Counted from the stretch's first letter, positions 1 through 9,229 are shown. The stretch: DNA of 64,000 nt from Methylobacterium sp. WL119 (GCF_008039875.1 NZ_VRUU01000008.1:40111-104110), one strand, 5' to 3'. Numbers and translations: made by a program. The notes: generated from the sequence alone by a model not told the origin.

Positions 1-612
1 GACCAGGATCTTGGGTGGGTTGTAGGCCACGACCGAGGCCGTGTTGATGATGGACGCGCCGGCCGGCAACAGGGGCATCGCCGCCTTGGTGATCCAGAAC
101 ATCGCGTAGAGGTTGGTCTTCAGCGTCCGGTCGAACTGCTCGTCCGTGATGTCGCCGATGTCCGTCTGGTTGGTCTGCTTGCCGGCGTTGTTGACGAGGA
201 TGTCGAGACCGCCGAGCTCGACCACGGCCTTGTGCACCAGGGTGTCGCAGAACGCCTTGTCGGTGATGTCGCCGGGCAGCAGCACCGCCTTGCGGCCCTC
301 CGCCTCGATGAGCTTCGCCACCGCCCGGGCGTCCGGCATCTCGGCCTCGACGAAGCTGAGCGCCACGTCCGCGCCCTCGCGGGCGAAGGCGATGGCCGCC
401 GCGCGCCCGATGCCCGAATCGGCGCCGGTCACCAGGGCCTTCCGGCCGGCGAGGCGGCCGTGGCCCCGGTAGCTGGTCTCGCCGTGGTCCGGCTTCGGGT
501 CCATCGCGCCGGCGAGGCCCGGCGCCTCCTGCGGTTGCCGCTTGAACGGCGGCTGCGGGTATTGGGTGCGCGGGTCCTGCATCTTGAGGCGGTGGTCGGA
601 GGCGTCGGTCAT
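1..612 (-). CDS. SDR family oxidoreductase (C-terminus beyond window)
   Basis: N-terminal 204 codons of a classical short-chain dehydrogenase/reductase. After a hydrophilic N-terminal extension rich in Pro, Gln and Asp there is a Rossmann nucleotide-binding motif (TGADSGIGRA), then the NNAG motif and the ITKAAMPLL helix. The catalytic Ser and YxxxK lie beyond position 1, so activity cannot be judged. The extension before the fold (KMQDPRTQYPQPPF) is typical of the YghA/YdaD-like stress-associated SDR group, whose substrate is uncertain. The start at 612 is the only ATG that keeps this extension. Codon usage is GC-rich like the backbone. Confidence 0.9.
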   Translation of the reverse strand, partial: MTDASDHRLKMQDPRTQYPQPPFKRQPQEAPGLAGAMDPKPDHGETSYRGHGRLAGRKALVTGADSGIGRAAAIAFAREGADVALSFVEAEMPDARAVAKLIEAEGRKAVLLPGDITDKAFCDTLVHKAVVELGGLDILVNNAGKQTNQTDIGDITDEQFDRTLKTNLYAMFWITKAAMPLLPAGASIINTASVVAYNPPKILV

Positions 613-755
613 GAGGTTGTCCTGGCGCGCCGGTTTCGTACGGGACAGCCCGTGCGGCGCGCGTCTTGGGTGATGCTGTCCGGGAACTTCGGAAATCGGC
701 CCCGCCCCCGGATGTTCCGGCCCCTGCGGCCATGCGGACGCCTCCGGGACCTCGC

Positions 756-2009
756 CTAGGCCGCTTCGCCCCGCCTGTCCCCGAGCGCCGCCAAGGCCTC
801 GTCGGCGGCCCGTATCCCGCTGTCGTGGGCTCCATGTGCAGTGGTGAAGTCGAAAGGATGCGTCGCCTCGCCGGCGAAGAACAGGCGGTCCTCGAATGGC
901 CGGGCCAGCCGCGCCCGCGCATCGGATCGGCCCGGCAGGGCGCAACTATACGCCCCACCGATGGACGCCATCCGGCTCCAGGACGTCGCCGCGAGGGGGC
1001 GGATGGCCGACGCCACGTCACTGCCGAACAGGGCGGCCAGTTCGGCCGACACGTGGGCGAAGCCGGCGGCCGGCCCCCCCTCCGCCACGATACGGGCGCC
1101 GTCGCCCCCGAGGAACGCCTCGATCACCGGCCATCCGTTCGGTCGGATCGAGTAGGCAGCCGACCTTGGGCCGTGCAGGTTGCCGTAGGCATGCGAGTCT
1201 GGCTCGAACGCTGCGTTATGCCCGATCTCCAGGAAGATCTTTTCGTTGCGGCCCAGCGGCAGGGCGGCGGCCGCCTCGCGCCAGGGTTCGGTCCCGGCGG
1301 GAAGGCGGATCGCGTCGCCGGCCAGGACCGCGGTCGAGATCGTGAGGATGGCGGCCCCGGCGCGGATGGTGCCGGCGCGGGTGGTCACGGCGACGCCGTC
1401 CGCCGTCAGGTCGATCCGGTCGGCGGGGGTGGCGAGCCGCAGCGTCGTCGTGGACGGCAGGCTGGCAGCGACCAACGTGCCGTAGCCGGACGGCAGATGC
1501 CAGTTCCGGCCCGTCGAGGCATCGTCGTAGGCGAGGTAATCGGTCGCGGAGATCTGCTCGGGCGCCATGCCGCTCATGAAGCCGGCGATGGCCCGCACGT
1601 AGGCGATCCAGGGGCCGCCCGGCTGAAGGGCGTCGCTGGCCCGGTCGCTGCCCGCCGCGACGATGCGGAGCCGGTCTTCCCAGTCGCCGTACGCCCTTTG
1701 CGCCGCCTCTTGTGCGTGCTCATCGTGCTCGATGCCCGGGTGGGCCTTCGCCCATGGCGGTTCGCCTCGGTCGACCGGGAAGCCCGATGCCTCGGCGATG
1801 CCGACCCATGCATTTCGATCGCCGGAGTGGAGCCATTCGCAACCGAGGTCGAGCGGGTACCCTCCGATGTCCTGCGTCCACGCGCGGCCTCCGAGGCGCG
1901 CAGATGCCTCAAGCAGCAAGGCCGATGAGCCTTGTGCCGCGAGCCGCCGGGCGGCACCGATGCCGGCGGCGCCTCCCCCTACGATGATGACGTCGAACGC
2001 GCTGCCCAT
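756..2009 (-). CDS. Flavin-dependent amine oxidase family protein
   Basis: About 417 aa. The N-terminus carries the FAD-binding Rossmann motif DVIIVGGGAAGIGAARRL, then LGGRAWT and the DLGCEWLH segment. The C-terminus has the second FAD contact FFAGEATHPFDFTTAHGAHDSG. This is the NAD(P)/FAD-dependent monoamine oxidase/polyamine oxidase superfamily. The substrate cannot be told; members oxidise amines or act as desaturases or isomerases. The reading frame is open further upstream to 2171, but the ATG at 2009 lies directly before the FAD fold, as is usual, so I chose it. It stands alone beside the IS-clipped remnant. Confidence 0.88.
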   Translation of the reverse strand: MGSAFDVIIVGGGAAGIGAARRLAAQGSSALLLEASARLGGRAWTQDIGGYPLDLGCEWLHSGDRNAWVGIAEASGFPVDRGEPPWAKAHPGIEHDEHAQEAAQRAYGDWEDRLRIVAAGSDRASDALQPGGPWIAYVRAIAGFMSGMAPEQISATDYLAYDDASTGRNWHLPSGYGTLVAASLPSTTTLRLATPADRIDLTADGVAVTTRAGTIRAGAAILTISTAVLAGDAIRLPAGTEPWREAAAALPLGRNEKIFLEIGHNAAFEPDSHAYGNLHGPRSAAYSIRPNGWPVIEAFLGGDGARIVAEGGPAAGFAHVSAELAALFGSDVASAIRPLAATSWSRMASIGGAYSCALPGRSDARARLARPFEDRLFFAGEATHPFDFTTAHGAHDSGIRAADEALAALGDRRGEAA

Positions 2010-2167
2010 TGGGGGCAAGGTGAGGTCTGCCGACACGACTTCCAAGGTAGCTGCGCCGGTTGCACTCAACGTCGTCTGCACACCCCGCGGCTCGTTGAAC
2101 TTCAGACGGCGACCCCGCCGTCCTCCGACCTGGGCGTCCGATAGCGTCCGGCGCCCTCGCTCACGAA

Positions 2168-2345
2168 TCAACCGTTGCGGTACATTCGCTCGTCGATGGC
2201 CCCTCCCCTGACCGTCTCGACGCGCCAGGCCTGCACGTGCTCGCCGGCCTCGTGAACCAGGTCCGCGCCGATCCGCAGGGTGATGTCGCTCACGTGGATC
2301 GCCTTGCGCTCCGGCAGGATCTCCCGGATGACCCGACGACAGAAA
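2168..2345 (-). pseudogene. Clipped gene end adjoining the IS element
   Basis: On the minus strand an open frame runs from the IS left end (2345) to a stop at 2168. It encodes a plausible soluble C-terminus (REILPERKAIHVSDITL, then HVQAWRVETVRGGAIDERM). No start codon lies outside the IS sequence, so this looks like the 3' end of a gene whose 5' part was lost or displaced when the IS arrived. The family is not recognised. The other side of the IS carries an integrase fragment rather than the missing part, so a deletion or rearrangement took place. Confidence 0.4.
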
Positions 2346-2410
2346 TGGCCTGCCCCCTGAAAAGTGGTCCTCCCTGAGGTATGGCTTCGAGCCATGTGGA
2401 GGATGTTGTC

Positions 2411-2689
2411 ATGGGACGGAAAAATCATACGGCTGAAGAGACCGTCGCCAAGCTGCGCCAGGTTGATGTCTTGGTCTCGCAAGGCCGTAAGGTCGCCGAA
2501 GCAATCCGGTCGATCGAGGTGACGGAGGTCACGTACTACCGCTGGCGTTTTGAGTACGGTGGCTTGAAGGGTGATCAGCTCAAGCGGCTAAAATCTTTGG
2601 AGACGGAGAATCAGCGGCTTCGTCGGGCGATCTCCGATCTGACCTTGGAGAAGCTGATCCTGAAGGAGGCAGCCTCGGGAAACTTCTGA
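2411..2689 (+). CDS. IS3-family transposase OrfA
   Basis: 92 aa. It begins MGRKNHTAEETVAKLRQ, then an HTH_Tnp_1-type helix-turn-helix (VTEVTYYRWRFEYGGLKG) and a heptad-like stretch (LKRLKSLETENQRLRRAISD) typical of the OrfA dimerisation zipper. It ends with LEKLILKEAASGNF, matching the common OrfA C-terminus. OrfA binds the IS ends and is fused to OrfB by programmed -1 frameshifting in IS3 elements. This copy looks intact. The ATG at 2411 fits the family start better than the upstream in-frame ATG at 2381. Confidence 0.88.
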   Translation: MGRKNHTAEETVAKLRQVDVLVSQGRKVAEAIRSIEVTEVTYYRWRFEYGGLKGDQLKRLKSLETENQRLRRAISDLTLEKLILKEAASGNF

Positions 2690-3578
2690 GCCCGGCTCGC
2701 CGCCGGGCGTGTGTCGACTACGTCGTTGCCGAGCATGGCGTATCGGAACGCTTCGCTTGCCGTGTCCTGGGCCAGCATCGTTCGACCCAACGCAAGGCCG
2801 CCGTGGTGGTCGAGGACGAAGCTGTTCTGACGGCTGCGATCGTCGCCCTGGCGCTGCAGCATGGATGCTACGGCTATCGTCGGGTTACGGCCTTGCTCCG
2901 GCGTGACGGCTGGACGGTGAGCGTGAAGCGGGTCGAACGGATCTGGCGCCGCGAGGGCCTCAAGGTTCCCGCTCGCCAGCCGAAGCGGTCGCGGCTCTGG
3001 CTCAACGACGGCTCGTGCCTGCGACTGCGGCCGGAGCGACCTGACCACGTCTGGTCGTATAACTTTGTCGAGCACCGCACGCACAACGGGCGCAAGTACC
3101 GGATGCTGAACGTGATCGAGGAGTTCACGCGCGAGTGCCTCACCATCCGCGTATCCCGCAAGCTTAGGCCCTCGAAGTGATCGACGTGCTCTCGGATCTG
3201 TTCAGCCTGCGCGGTGTGCCGGGCCATGTCCGCTCGGACAATGGACCTGAGTTCATCGCTCGATCTGTCCGAGACTGGATCGCAGCGGTCTGATCAGCAA
3301 CGGCCTACATTGAGCCAGGCAGTCCGTGGGAGAACGGGTATTGCGAGAGCTTCAACGCGAAGCTGCGCGATGAACTTCTCGACGGCGAGGTGTTCTACAC
3401 CCTCAAGGAGGCCTGCATCGTGATCGAGCAATGGCGGAGGCACGGCAACACCCTCCGACCGCACTCGTCGCTCGGCTATCAGCCGCCCGCGCCGGAGGTC
3501 GTCATCTGGCCAACCGAACCGAGCAGCTCAGCGCCGCTCGCACAACCCGCCATCGTCACGCGACCGACGATGCACTAA
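2686..3578 (+). pseudogene. IS3-family transposase OrfB, inactivated
   Basis: The reading frame overlaps the end of orfA and gives a typical OrfB: HTH_21 region (HGCYGYRRVTALLRRDGW), then the rve catalytic core (GRKYRMLNVIEEFTREC, HVRSDNGPEF, SPWENGYCESFNAKLRDE) and the C-terminal HSSLGYQPPAP. Three lesions are visible. One G is missing near 3169, which shifts the frame after KLR. A TGA near 3292 lies where Gly is expected (AAV-stop-SATAYIEPG). The first catalytic Asp of the DDE triad appears as Asn (WSYNFVEHRT instead of WSYDF). The protein is therefore dead. Confidence 0.85.
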
Positions 3579-3612
3579 CTTCGAACCTGGGCCACAGGAT
3601 AGGGGCAGGCCA

Positions 3613-4416
3613 GTCCACCGGCGCACCTTGCTGGAGAACGTATAGAAGGTTTTCTCGGTCGGCGCCTGATCCGTCTTCCAGCCTTCCAGAATCTGCTCCG
3701 GGCTCGGTGCCTCGATCCTCTCCTGCTTCGGCCGAGACACGGCCTCCGTTCGAAGGTCTTCCTTCGGCGGGGGCGAGGGTGTGGGGCGGGTATTCCCGGA
3801 GTGCCGGTCCTTGATGATGGTCATCACCTCGAGTTCGGCTTCGACGAACGCCAGATGGAGACGACGATCCGCTGGCGATCCGAACGCGATGTTCAGTCCG
3901 GCATCGAGCACGGTCATCATCGCATCGAAATCGAAATGCGTGGCGGTGCAGTCGCCGCGCGCGTTGGCATTGCGCAATTCGGCCTCCCGCGACGCGATCT
4001 CCCGTCCGAGTGCGTCGAACCCTTCGCGACTGAGGGGGTCGACGCCGCGCCGCCGCGCTTCATCCGCGGCGAGCTTGCGGTGGCGGAACGTCGCGACCAG
4101 ACCCTGAAGAACCGTGTCGTCGAGGTCCGAGAGTTTCGGCTGAGCGCTGAGGCAGACGGCGCTTCGCCAAGCGGACGAGTGCGTCCGCCTCGCCATCCAG
4201 CCGGCGGGCCCGATCGCGTGCCACGTCCGCGTCGCGGGTGCCGAGGCTGACCCAGAACTCCCGGCCGGCCCGCCTTCCCTTCAGCGAGACGGGCGCGCTT
4301 TCGTCGAAGATGCCAGGCCCTGCCGTTCCGGGCACCGCCAGCATGTCGGCGCGCAGCGCATCCGGGATGGTGCAACGGACATAGAAGATGCCCCGACGCT
4401 GGACGAGCCCCACCAT
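3613..4416 (-). pseudogene. Broken tyrosine-recombinase (integrase) N-terminal fragment
   Basis: The N-terminus (MVGLVQRRGIFYVRCTIPDA, then REFWVSLGTRDADVARDRA) is the DUF6538-like leader found in many phage and island integrases. The frame shifts near 4145. It continues with QPKLSDLDDTVLQGLVATFR, a charged linker with Pro-rich spacer, and KTFYTFSSKVRRWTGLP, part of the SAM-like core-binding domain. At 3612 the IS cuts the gene before the catalytic domain with its R-H-R-Y residues. Both the frameshift and the truncation would prevent activity. Its start lies ~100 bp from the att-like repeat at 4515. Confidence 0.75.
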
Positions 4417-4514
4417 CTACCTCATGGCTTCGTAGCACTCCTTCATAGCAGGAGCGCGCTGAAAGGCCTACGGCATCAAAAAGATACCGTCATCACAATG
4501 GTTTAAGGGTGATT

Positions 4515-4530
4515 TGGCGGAGAGGGGGGG
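4515..4530. repeat. Distal attachment-site-like repeat (partial tRNA-Ser 3' end)
   Basis: Sixteen bases identical to the 3' end of the tRNA-Ser gene at 36938-36953, in the same orientation. After the shared core this copy continues with one more G and then unrelated sequence, so it is not a tRNA gene. It lies between the broken integrase (start at 4416) and the catabolic block, as expected for an att site left by integration. Confidence 0.65.
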
Positions 4531-4924
4531 GACTGTCCGGCCGGACTTAAAAACTCAATTAAATCAAGGGCGTTTCGTTTGGCGCCACGACTCATTCTGT
4601 ACCAGCTAACAGTACCAGCGTCGACGTCAAATTTGATGACAAGCGGTTGCCGCAGATAGGTAACGGTGCTCGCCTCCGCCTCCCATGGTCGAGGTGATCG
4701 AGGAGTGCGCGTCGGAAGCAATATCCGAAGTCGGGTCAGACATTGCAGCTTGGCAGGATTGGATACTTGATTGCTAACTGAGCCTGTGATGCGCTCATCG
4801 AGCCGACGAGCCTTTGGCCGTCCAGAAAAAAAGTGCAGGTTCACGATTAGTCAGAGCTACCTTTCGTTTTGGTCGAATGGTGAGGGAGGGCCCACAAGAA
4901 GCCGCAACTAAGTTTTGAGTACTT
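4531..4924. other. Non-coding stretch inside the left island boundary
   Basis: About 390 bp, visibly poorer in GC than the flanking genes. No open frame here has a recognisable protein family or good codon usage. It contains short homopolymers (AAAAAAA near 4828) but no obvious repeat array or tRNA. It is probably junction DNA between the att-like repeat and the end of the citF-like operon. Confidence 0.5.
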
Positions 4925-4940
4925 GCGCAGATATCTGCGC
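4925..4940. promoter_or_regulatory. Perfect 16-bp palindrome at the 3' end of the citF-like gene
   Basis: GCGCAGATATCTGCGC is a perfect inverted repeat touching the citF stop codon. In RNA it would form an 8-bp stem with no loop unless the centre melts, and no U-tract follows on the minus strand. A simple intrinsic terminator is therefore unlikely. It may be a protein-binding site or a weak 3'-end structure. Confidence 0.4.
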
Positions 4941-6475
4941 TAGACTGCTGGAACCATGTCGATAACGGTGCCGTCCCGATACTCAACCACAGCGACGATG
5001 CGTCCGTCAGCTGCACGGGGGCGTGCAGGAGCACCGGCCCGACGCCTGGCTTCCGCGGCCAGGTCGTCGATCCCGACGAGGGGGATCCCGGCTGCGCGGA
5101 GCCGGTCCGCAAGTTCCAGGCGGCGTGGGTTCACGGTGACGCCACCGTCGGTGACCACCACGTCCACGGTCTCGCCCGGTGTTGTAACCGTGGTGACGTG
5201 GTCGACCACCTTGGCGTGAGACCGGGCGACGAGCTGCGTTGTGATCAGGGTCAGCGATGCACCGGCGGCGGTGTCAGCATGACCTCCGGAGCCGCCGAGG
5301 ATGATCCCGTCGGTGCCGGTGGTGACGTTAACGTTGAAGGTCCGGTCGATCTCGGCGGCGCCGAGGATCGAGGCGTCGATGCGGTTCACCACGCAGCCGC
5401 GGTTGTGCGGGTTGGCGTACATCGAGGCCGACATGGACTGATGCGCCGGGCTTCGGCGGAAACTGTCGACTGCATCGATGTCGAAGGCTTGCACGTCCAT
5501 CAGCGCGCGGAACAGCCCGGCATCGAACATCCGGACGATCCCGGCCGTGATACCGCCGGCGGCGAAGCTGCCGGCCACGCCCCGCTCGGCCATGATGGTC
5601 CCGAGGTAAGCCGCGGCCGCGAGCGAGGCGCCCCCGGCGCCGGTCTGGAACGAGAAGCCGTCCGTCAGCAGCCCAGAGGCGGCGATCACGCTGGCCGCGG
5701 TCTCGGCGATGCCGAGCGCCACCGGGTCGGTGGTCGCGCGCGTGGTGCCCGATACTATGAGCGACGGATCGCCGATCGAGGCGATCGGAACGACGAAATC
5801 GACCCAGTCCTGCCCGATCTCGATGGGTACCGCCGGATAGGGCACGAGGGTGTCGGTGACGGCGACCACACGCTCAGCGCCCTGCGCGTCGGTGACGGCG
5901 TAGCCGAGGGGTCCGCAGGCGGCGCGTCCATGCGTGCCGTTGAGGTTGCCGTAGCTGTCGGCGACCGGTGCCGCCACGAAGGCGACGTCGATGCGCAGGT
6001 CGCCAGATTCGACCGCTCGTGCGCGGCCGCCATGGGTGTACATCAACACCGGCTTGGTCAGGATGCGCTGCGAGACCGCCAGCGCCAGCGGTCCGTAGAT
6101 GGTGCTGGCGGCGAGCCCCGTAACGACGCCTGCGCGGATGTGTTCGATCAGCGGCGCATGGACGGCGAACAGCGCGCTCGCGGCGACGGTGATGCCGCGC
6201 AGACCCGCGCGCGCGACCGCATCTAGGACCTGGTTGAGCACGGCGTCGCCGTTGCGCAGGTGATGGTGGAACGAGATCGTAGCGCCGTCGCGCAGGCCGC
6301 AGGCACGGATCGCGGCGTCGAGATCAGGTAGCAGCTTCTTGCCCTCTGGCCGCGCCGGATGCACCGTCAGCCCCGCCCGCGTGACCCGTCCGCGATCGGC
6401 AAAGGCGCCGGCGAAGGGCCGAACCGGACCGTAGCCGGGGATGTCCGCGGGCCAATGCCCCATGCGGACGCTCAT
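4940..6475 (-). CDS. citF: Citrate lyase alpha-subunit-like CoA-transferase
   Basis: 511 aa, the normal length for CitF, the alpha subunit that exchanges acyl groups between citrate and an acetylated carrier. Family landmarks include PEGKKLLPDLDAAIRACGL, GATISFHHHLRNGD, VLMYTHGGRARAVESG, GNLNGTHGRAACGPLGYA, GGSGGHADTAAGASL and a C-terminal TVNPRRLEL segment. It overlaps citE by 4 bp, so the two are translationally coupled. No CitD carrier subunit and no CitC/CitX maturation genes lie nearby. The enzyme may therefore work directly with CoA thioesters, for example as a citrate- or citramalate-type CoA-transferase. The family is certain; the substrate is inferred. Confidence 0.87.
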   Translation of the reverse strand: MSVRMGHWPADIPGYGPVRPFAGAFADRGRVTRAGLTVHPARPEGKKLLPDLDAAIRACGLRDGATISFHHHLRNGDAVLNQVLDAVARAGLRGITVAASALFAVHAPLIEHIRAGVVTGLAASTIYGPLALAVSQRILTKPVLMYTHGGRARAVESGDLRIDVAFVAAPVADSYGNLNGTHGRAACGPLGYAVTDAQGAERVVAVTDTLVPYPAVPIEIGQDWVDFVVPIASIGDPSLIVSGTTRATTDPVALGIAETAASVIAASGLLTDGFSFQTGAGGASLAAAAYLGTIMAERGVAGSFAAGGITAGIVRMFDAGLFRALMDVQAFDIDAVDSFRRSPAHQSMSASMYANPHNRGCVVNRIDASILGAAEIDRTFNVNVTTGTDGIILGGSGGHADTAAGASLTLITTQLVARSHAKVVDHVTTVTTPGETVDVVVTDGGVTVNPRRLELADRLRAAGIPLVGIDDLAAEARRRAGAPARPRAADGRIVAVVEYRDGTVIDMVPAV

Positions 6476-7353
6476 GGTGCCGCGTCCCCGCCCACCGATC
6501 CCAAGATGTCGGCGGCGCGCCGGACGACGGGAGCGTCGACCATCCGCCCGTCGAGCTCGAACGCGCCGCGGCCCTCGGCGCGGGCCGCGGCATCAGCCGC
6601 CAAAACCCGGCGCGCCCAGGCGACCTCATCTGCGGTCGGACTGAAGCCCGCGTTAAGCAGCGGCACCTGCGCGGGATGCACCGCCATCGCCCCGCGAAAG
6701 CCGAAGCGGCGCGCCCGCGCCACCGTCGCGGCGAAGGCGTCGAGGTCGGCGTAGGCGCCGATGCTGTCGATGAAGCCGAGGGGCACGATGCCGGCAGCGC
6801 GGGCGGCGCGGAGGACAGCATAGCTCGGCGCAAGCAAGGTGTCGGGATCGGGCACACCGCCCATCGCCGCGGCGTAATCCTCGGGACCGAGGGTGATCGC
6901 GGCGACCCGGGGATCGGCTTTGGCGATCGCATCGAGGCGGGGGAAGGCCGTCGGTGTCTCGACCTGCAGGACGAGACGCACCGATCCCGGCGCCATTGCG
7001 CGCTCAGCCTCGATCTCCGATACAGCTTCTGCGACCTCGCGGACGAACCCGGCTTCCTCGACCTTCGGTAGCACCAGGGCCGCGAGGCCCGGAACCACCG
7101 CCGCCTCGAGGTCGCAGGCCAGCAGACGCAAACCGTGGTTCACCCGCACCATCGCCGCCGCGCCGTCGCGCCCGACCGCGGCGATCGAGGCCGGCAGCGC
7201 CGTACGCGCCGCCGCCTTCTCGCCCGGCGGCACTGCATCCTCGAGGTCGAGGATCAGCGCGTCGGCACCGCGTCTGTGTGCGCCCTCGACGAAGCGCGGC
7301 ACGTGGGCTGGCAGGAACAGAAGCGAGCGCCAGCGGGGCTGCGGTCGGTTCAT
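6472..7353 (-). CDS. citE: CitE-like (citryl/citramalyl/malyl-CoA) lyase
   Basis: 293 aa of the HpcH/HpaI aldolase/CitE family. It has the TIM-barrel start RSLLFLPAHVPRFVEGA, the metal-binding region LILDLEDAVPPGEK, VRVNHG, VLPKVEEAG, LQVETPTAF, TLGPEDYAAAMGG and the AMAVHPAQV motif near the end. Such enzymes cleave 3-hydroxy-acyl-CoA or -ACP to an acetyl thioester and a 2-oxoacid. It lies between dctM (8-bp gap) and citF (4-bp overlap) in the TRAP operon. With no CitD carrier present, a CoA-linked lyase acting on citramalyl-, malyl- or citryl-CoA is likelier than a true citrate lyase beta subunit. Confidence 0.87.
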   Translation of the reverse strand: MNRPQPRWRSLLFLPAHVPRFVEGAHRRGADALILDLEDAVPPGEKAAARTALPASIAAVGRDGAAAMVRVNHGLRLLACDLEAAVVPGLAALVLPKVEEAGFVREVAEAVSEIEAERAMAPGSVRLVLQVETPTAFPRLDAIAKADPRVAAITLGPEDYAAAMGGVPDPDTLLAPSYAVLRAARAAGIVPLGFIDSIGAYADLDAFAATVARARRFGFRGAMAVHPAQVPLLNAGFSPTADEVAWARRVLAADAAARAEGRGAFELDGRMVDAPVVRRAADILGSVGGDAAP

Positions 7354-7361
7354 CCCTATCC

Positions 7362-8645
7362 TTACATCGCGCCGAGCGCGCGGGGCAGCCACAGAGAAAG
7401 CGCCGGCCAGTACGTCACGAGCACGAGGAAGCCGAGCATCGTAAGCAGCCAGGGTAGCACCGCCACGGTGAGTTCGCTGATGCCCATATGAGCGATGCCG
7501 CTCGCCACGTAGAGGTTGAGCCCAACCGGCGGATGGCACAGGCCGACCTCCATGTTGACCGCCATGATGATCCCGAAATGGATCGGGTCGATCCCGAGCT
7601 TCACCGCGATCGGGAACAGGATCGGCGCCATGATTAGCAGGATCGAGGACGGCTCCATCACGTTGCCAGCGATCAGCAGGATGACGTTGACCACGAGCAG
7701 GAACACCAGCGGGCTGAAGTTCTTGGCGATCAGCCAAGCCGCCATAGTCTGGGGGATGTTCTCCGAGGTCATCAGGAACGAGAAAAGCACCGCGTTTGTG
7801 ATGATGTACAGGAGCATCGCGCTCATGTTGGCCGAGGCCAAGAGTACGCGCGGCACGTCGGACAGCTTCAGGTCCTTGTAGACGAACACCGCGATGACGA
7901 AGGCGTAGACGGCGGCCGTTGCCGCTGCCTCGGTGGGCGTGAAGACGCCGGCATAGATGCCGCCGATCACAATCACCACAAGGAGCAGGCCCCAAAGGCT
8001 GTCGCGGAAGGCGCGAAACCGCTCCATCCAGGTGGCGCGCGGCATCCGCGGGTATCCCCGCCGCCACGCGATCACTAGGGTGACGGCGGCAAGCAGGCCG
8101 GAAAGCACAAGGCCGGGCATGACGCCGGCCAGGAACAGGTTGCCGATCGACGAGTTCGTGGACACGCCGTAGAGCACGAGGATGATCGAAGGCGGCACGA
8201 GGATGCCGAGCGCGCCCGAAGTCGTGATGATCCCGGCGCCGAAGCGGCGCGGATAGCCCTCCGCCACCATCGCCGGCAAGATGATCGAGCCGATCGCCAC
8301 AACCGTCGCGACGCTCGATCCTGACACGGCAGCGAACAGCGCGCAGGCCACCACCCCGGCAAGGCCGAGGCCCCCGGGCCAGTGCCCGACCAGGGAGGTG
8401 GTGAAGGCGATCATCCGCTTGGCCACCCCGCCATGCGACAAGAAGTTGCCGGCCAGGATGAAGAACGGAATCGCCATGATCGAGAAGTTCTCGATTCCGG
8501 TAAAGAGCTTCAGCGCCACGCTCTCGATCGGCACCTGCGTCAGCGTGAACAGGAAGGTCAGCACCGTCAGACCGAGCGCGATCGAGATCGGCATGCCCGT
8601 CAGCATCAGCCCGAGCAGCAGGCCGAAGATGATCAGCGCGCTCAT
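7362..8645 (-). CDS. dctM: TRAP transporter large permease (DctM family)
   Basis: 427 aa, about 11-12 hydrophobic segments over the full length. Typical DctM signatures are FFILAGNFLSHGGVAKRM, the glycine-rich CALFAAVSGSSVATVVAIGS, GALGILVPPSIILVLYG, NVILLIAGNVMEPSSILLIM and NMEVGLCHPPVGLNLYVASG. It forms the Na+-coupled membrane core that takes substrate from the DctP-type binding protein. It overlaps dctQ by 4 bp and is followed closely by citE, which ties transport to the lyase. Confidence 0.93.
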   Translation of the reverse strand: MSALIIFGLLLGLMLTGMPISIALGLTVLTFLFTLTQVPIESVALKLFTGIENFSIMAIPFFILAGNFLSHGGVAKRMIAFTTSLVGHWPGGLGLAGVVACALFAAVSGSSVATVVAIGSIILPAMVAEGYPRRFGAGIITTSGALGILVPPSIILVLYGVSTNSSIGNLFLAGVMPGLVLSGLLAAVTLVIAWRRGYPRMPRATWMERFRAFRDSLWGLLLVVIVIGGIYAGVFTPTEAAATAAVYAFVIAVFVYKDLKLSDVPRVLLASANMSAMLLYIITNAVLFSFLMTSENIPQTMAAWLIAKNFSPLVFLLVVNVILLIAGNVMEPSSILLIMAPILFPIAVKLGIDPIHFGIIMAVNMEVGLCHPPVGLNLYVASGIAHMGISELTVAVLPWLLTMLGFLVLVTYWPALSLWLPRALGAM

Positions 8646-9229
8646 GCCGGGCCTCCAAGCTTACCCATCTGGACGGGGTCGACGCCCTCGACCGTCTCGA
8701 CGCCGTCGACGTGGGCGTGGTCGCGGGCCGGCAGGTGGCCGGTCCGCAAATAGTGCCAGGCCACCTGGAGGAAGCGGAAGCACATGAGATAGGAGCCGAG
8801 CGGGATCGCGAGGTAGACCAGCCAGACCGGGATTTCCATGTCGGGCGTGGTCTGGTCGGTGTGCGCGATGCGCCAGACGAAGTTGGTGCCCAGCGTTCCG
8901 ACGATCGCCGTGAACAGGGCCCCGCAGAGCAGGCTCGTCAGCACCATGCCCTTGCGCGCCCGCGGCGGCAGCTTGTTCACCAGTACGTCGACGCCGACAT
9001 GGATGCCGGTCCGGACGCCGTAGGCGGCTCCGAACTTCGCCACCCAGATGAACATGTAGATGCAAAGTTCCTGCGCCCAGCCGAAGTCGAGGCGCTCGGT
9101 GTAGGGCTGCAGCGCCGGCACGCCGGAGAGGAACCGGTGGACGACGGCGGCGAAGGTGATCAGTGTCGCCGCCGCCATCAGGCTGCCGATCAGCACCTCT
9201 TCGAGCCGATCGAGGATCTTGAGCATCAT
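8642..9229 (-). CDS. dctQ: TRAP transporter small permease (DctQ family)
   Basis: 195 aa with four predicted membrane helices, the first near MAAATLITFAAVVHRFL and the others near the AAYGVRTGIHVGVDV region and LLCGALFTAIVGTLG. The stretch WAQELCIYMFIWVAKFGAAY is characteristic of DctQ (family motif E-x(4)-F-x-W). The C-terminal tail is hydrophilic. DctQ pairs with DctM to form the integral membrane part of the importer. It lies 37 bp after dctP and overlaps dctM by 4 bp. Confidence 0.92.
   Translation of the reverse strand: MMLKILDRLEEVLIGSLMAAATLITFAAVVHRFLSGVPALQPYTERLDFGWAQELCIYMFIWVAKFGAAYGVRTGIHVGVDVLVNKLPPRARKGMVLTSLLCGALFTAIVGTLGTNFVWRIAHTDQTTPDMEIPVWLVYLAIPLGSYLMCFRFLQVAWHYLRTGHLPARDHAHVDGVETVEGVDPVQMGKLGGPA

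Larger units (their letters stand above)
2346..3612 (+). mobile_element. Degenerate IS3-family insertion sequence (1,267 bp)
   Basis: The ends form imperfect terminal inverted repeats: TGGCCTGCCCCCT at 2346-2358 matches the complement of the right end at 3600-3612 (TGGCCTGCCCCT read inwards). Inside are an IS3 orfA (HTH plus leucine-zipper-like region) and an orfB with the rve/DDE integrase fold, in the usual overlapping arrangement. No convincing target-site duplication flanks it (left GAAA, right GTCC), in line with rearrangement after insertion. The orfB is broken in several places, so the element is probably not autonomous. Confidence 0.85.

Noticed and set aside
2346..3612. Target-site duplication of the IS element
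   Set aside because: The 3-4 bases either side do not match, so I cannot claim a duplication.
4503..4844. A possible ~110-codon minus-strand gene near the left att-like repeat
   Set aside because: It has no ribosome site or family likeness, has poor codon use, and crosses the repeat itself.
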